Shown in pieces: positions 63,692-64,000 of a stretch of 64,000 nt of DNA. The notes beneath the pieces are model-generated. The model was given only the letters and a program-made list of their open reading frames with translations. It made no database searches and was not told the origin of the DNA. Each line of letters starts with the position of its first letter. The stretch's first letter is position 1. The stretch is from Synechococcus sp. PROS-9-1 (GTDB taxonomy: Bacteria > Cyanobacteriota > Cyanobacteriia > PCC-6307 > Cyanobiaceae): positions 1,488,001 to 1,552,000 of the forward strand of contig NZ_CP047961.1 of assembly GCF_014279775.1 (NCBI RefSeq). The letters are read 5' to 3'. A program made the position numbers and the translations under genes.

Positions 63692-64000
63692 TCAGTCAAC
63701 CAACTTTGGATCGATGTCAGTCATGTAGCGAGCTTCGCAGCTCTTGATAATCTCCACAGCTTTTTCGGTGCCGAAAAATCCATTCACCGTGCAGGTTCCT
63801 GGCTTTTTCAAATCCTTGTAGTGCTCCCAGTAGTAAGTGGTTTCCTTTTTCCATTGCTCACCAAGATCTTCAAAGCTCTTGATGTGATCAACACGCTTGT
63901 CATCGGCCAAAACGGCGATCACCTTGTCATCAACCTCACCACCATCATCAAAGGTCATGATCCCGATGATCCTTGCTTCCACGATCGAACCCGGAATTAA
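63692..64000 (-). CDS. Second inorganic pyrophosphatase, partial at window edge
   Basis: C-terminal part of a family I pyrophosphatase; the 5' end lies outside the window (the frame is still open at 64000). It shows GIMTFDDGGEVDDKVIAVLA, matching the D(x4)DxK metal-binding stretch of the family, then ETTYYWEHYKDLKKPG and GFFGTEKAVEIIKSCEARY, the family's C-terminal helix region. It differs clearly from the ppa at 45043, so it is a second, more distant enzyme. GTG at 63982 is only an internal codon. A terminator follows its stop. Confidence 0.82.
   Translation of the reverse strand, partial: LIPGSIVEARIIGIMTFDDGGEVDDKVIAVLADDKRVDHIKSFEDLGEQWKKETTYYWEHYKDLKKPGTCTVNGFFGTEKAVEIIKSCEARYMTDIDPKLVD

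Overview
The window reads as a piece of a marine picocyanobacterial chromosome, most likely a marine Synechococcus (subcluster 5.1). The reasons are a gene for the alpha-carboxysome shell protein CsoS1D, both light-independent (chlL/N/B) and light-dependent (por) protochlorophyllide reductases, psaM, psb27, the alkane pair aar/ado, a transaldolase with a C-terminal EF-hand pair, a ferrochelatase with a light-harvesting-like tail, and a gene order that agrees with my memory of the stretch of Prochlorococcus/Synechococcus genomes between hemC-sigA and the carboxysome operon. This placement is from recognition, not from a search. I see no rRNA, tRNA, CRISPR array or intact insertion sequence.

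Layout. 1-2.0 kb: the edge of the carboxysome locus (rdgB, csoS1D, a small conserved gene). 2.4-7.3 kb: chlorophyll synthesis (chlN-chlB, chlL, and convergent por). 7.4-13.6 kb: a small membrane protein plus psaM, a CRR6-like NDH-1 assembly factor, a PiT-like permease, a TauE/SafE exporter, a lipoyl-type acyltransferase, an M50 protease and trpF. 13.6-19 kb: a minus-strand run creatininase-ado-aar-accA-SDR-folE. 19-22 kb: an S1-like protein, a Tab2-like translation factor and pgeF. 22-27.4 kb (minus): a FAD dehydrogenase, two small envelope proteins, ilvB and hemH. 27.5-32.6 kb (plus): integrase-like protein, methyltransferase, cobO, pyrH, frr and a GGR-like oxidoreductase. 32.6-39.2 kb (minus): photolyase, tal, ftsI, an FtsL-like protein and a CPBP protease. 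39.3-46.3 kb: double-domain phosphatase, dihydroorotase-like protein, lepB, a membrane protein, ArsC-like protein, ferredoxin and ppa. 46.5-59.5 kb: proS, psb27, purA, a pfkB-type kinase, cutA, cobK, ssb, argB, priA and the principal sigma factor. 59.5-64 kb: a looser, partly AT-rich end with hypothetical genes, hemC, an L,D-transpeptidase, a decayed gene and a second inorganic pyrophosphatase cut by the window edge.

The genes are mostly housekeeping: tetrapyrroles (chlLNB, por, hemH, hemC, cobO, cobK), fatty acid and alkane synthesis (accA, aar, ado), amino acids and nucleotides (trpF, ilvB, argB, pyrH, purA), photosystem upkeep (psaM, psb27, Tab2, CRR6) and cell division (ftsI plus an FtsL-like partner). 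Packing is very tight: many neighbours overlap by 1-4 bases, and at least six convergent pairs overlap at their 3' ends, up to 91 bases.

The most unusual item is at 62749-63607: a decayed gene that I reconstruct as a TerB-like domain followed by a Coq4-like domain. It has one frameshift, two in-frame TGA codons and an eight-fold 12-bp repeat expanded inside the predicted TerB loop. Other points of interest are a dihydroorotase-like protein that has lost its metal-binding motif, an integrase-like gene embedded among core genes, a lysine/alanine-rich tail on the principal sigma factor, an FtsL-like protein with no recognised name, and an 11-G tract upstream of a small membrane gene.
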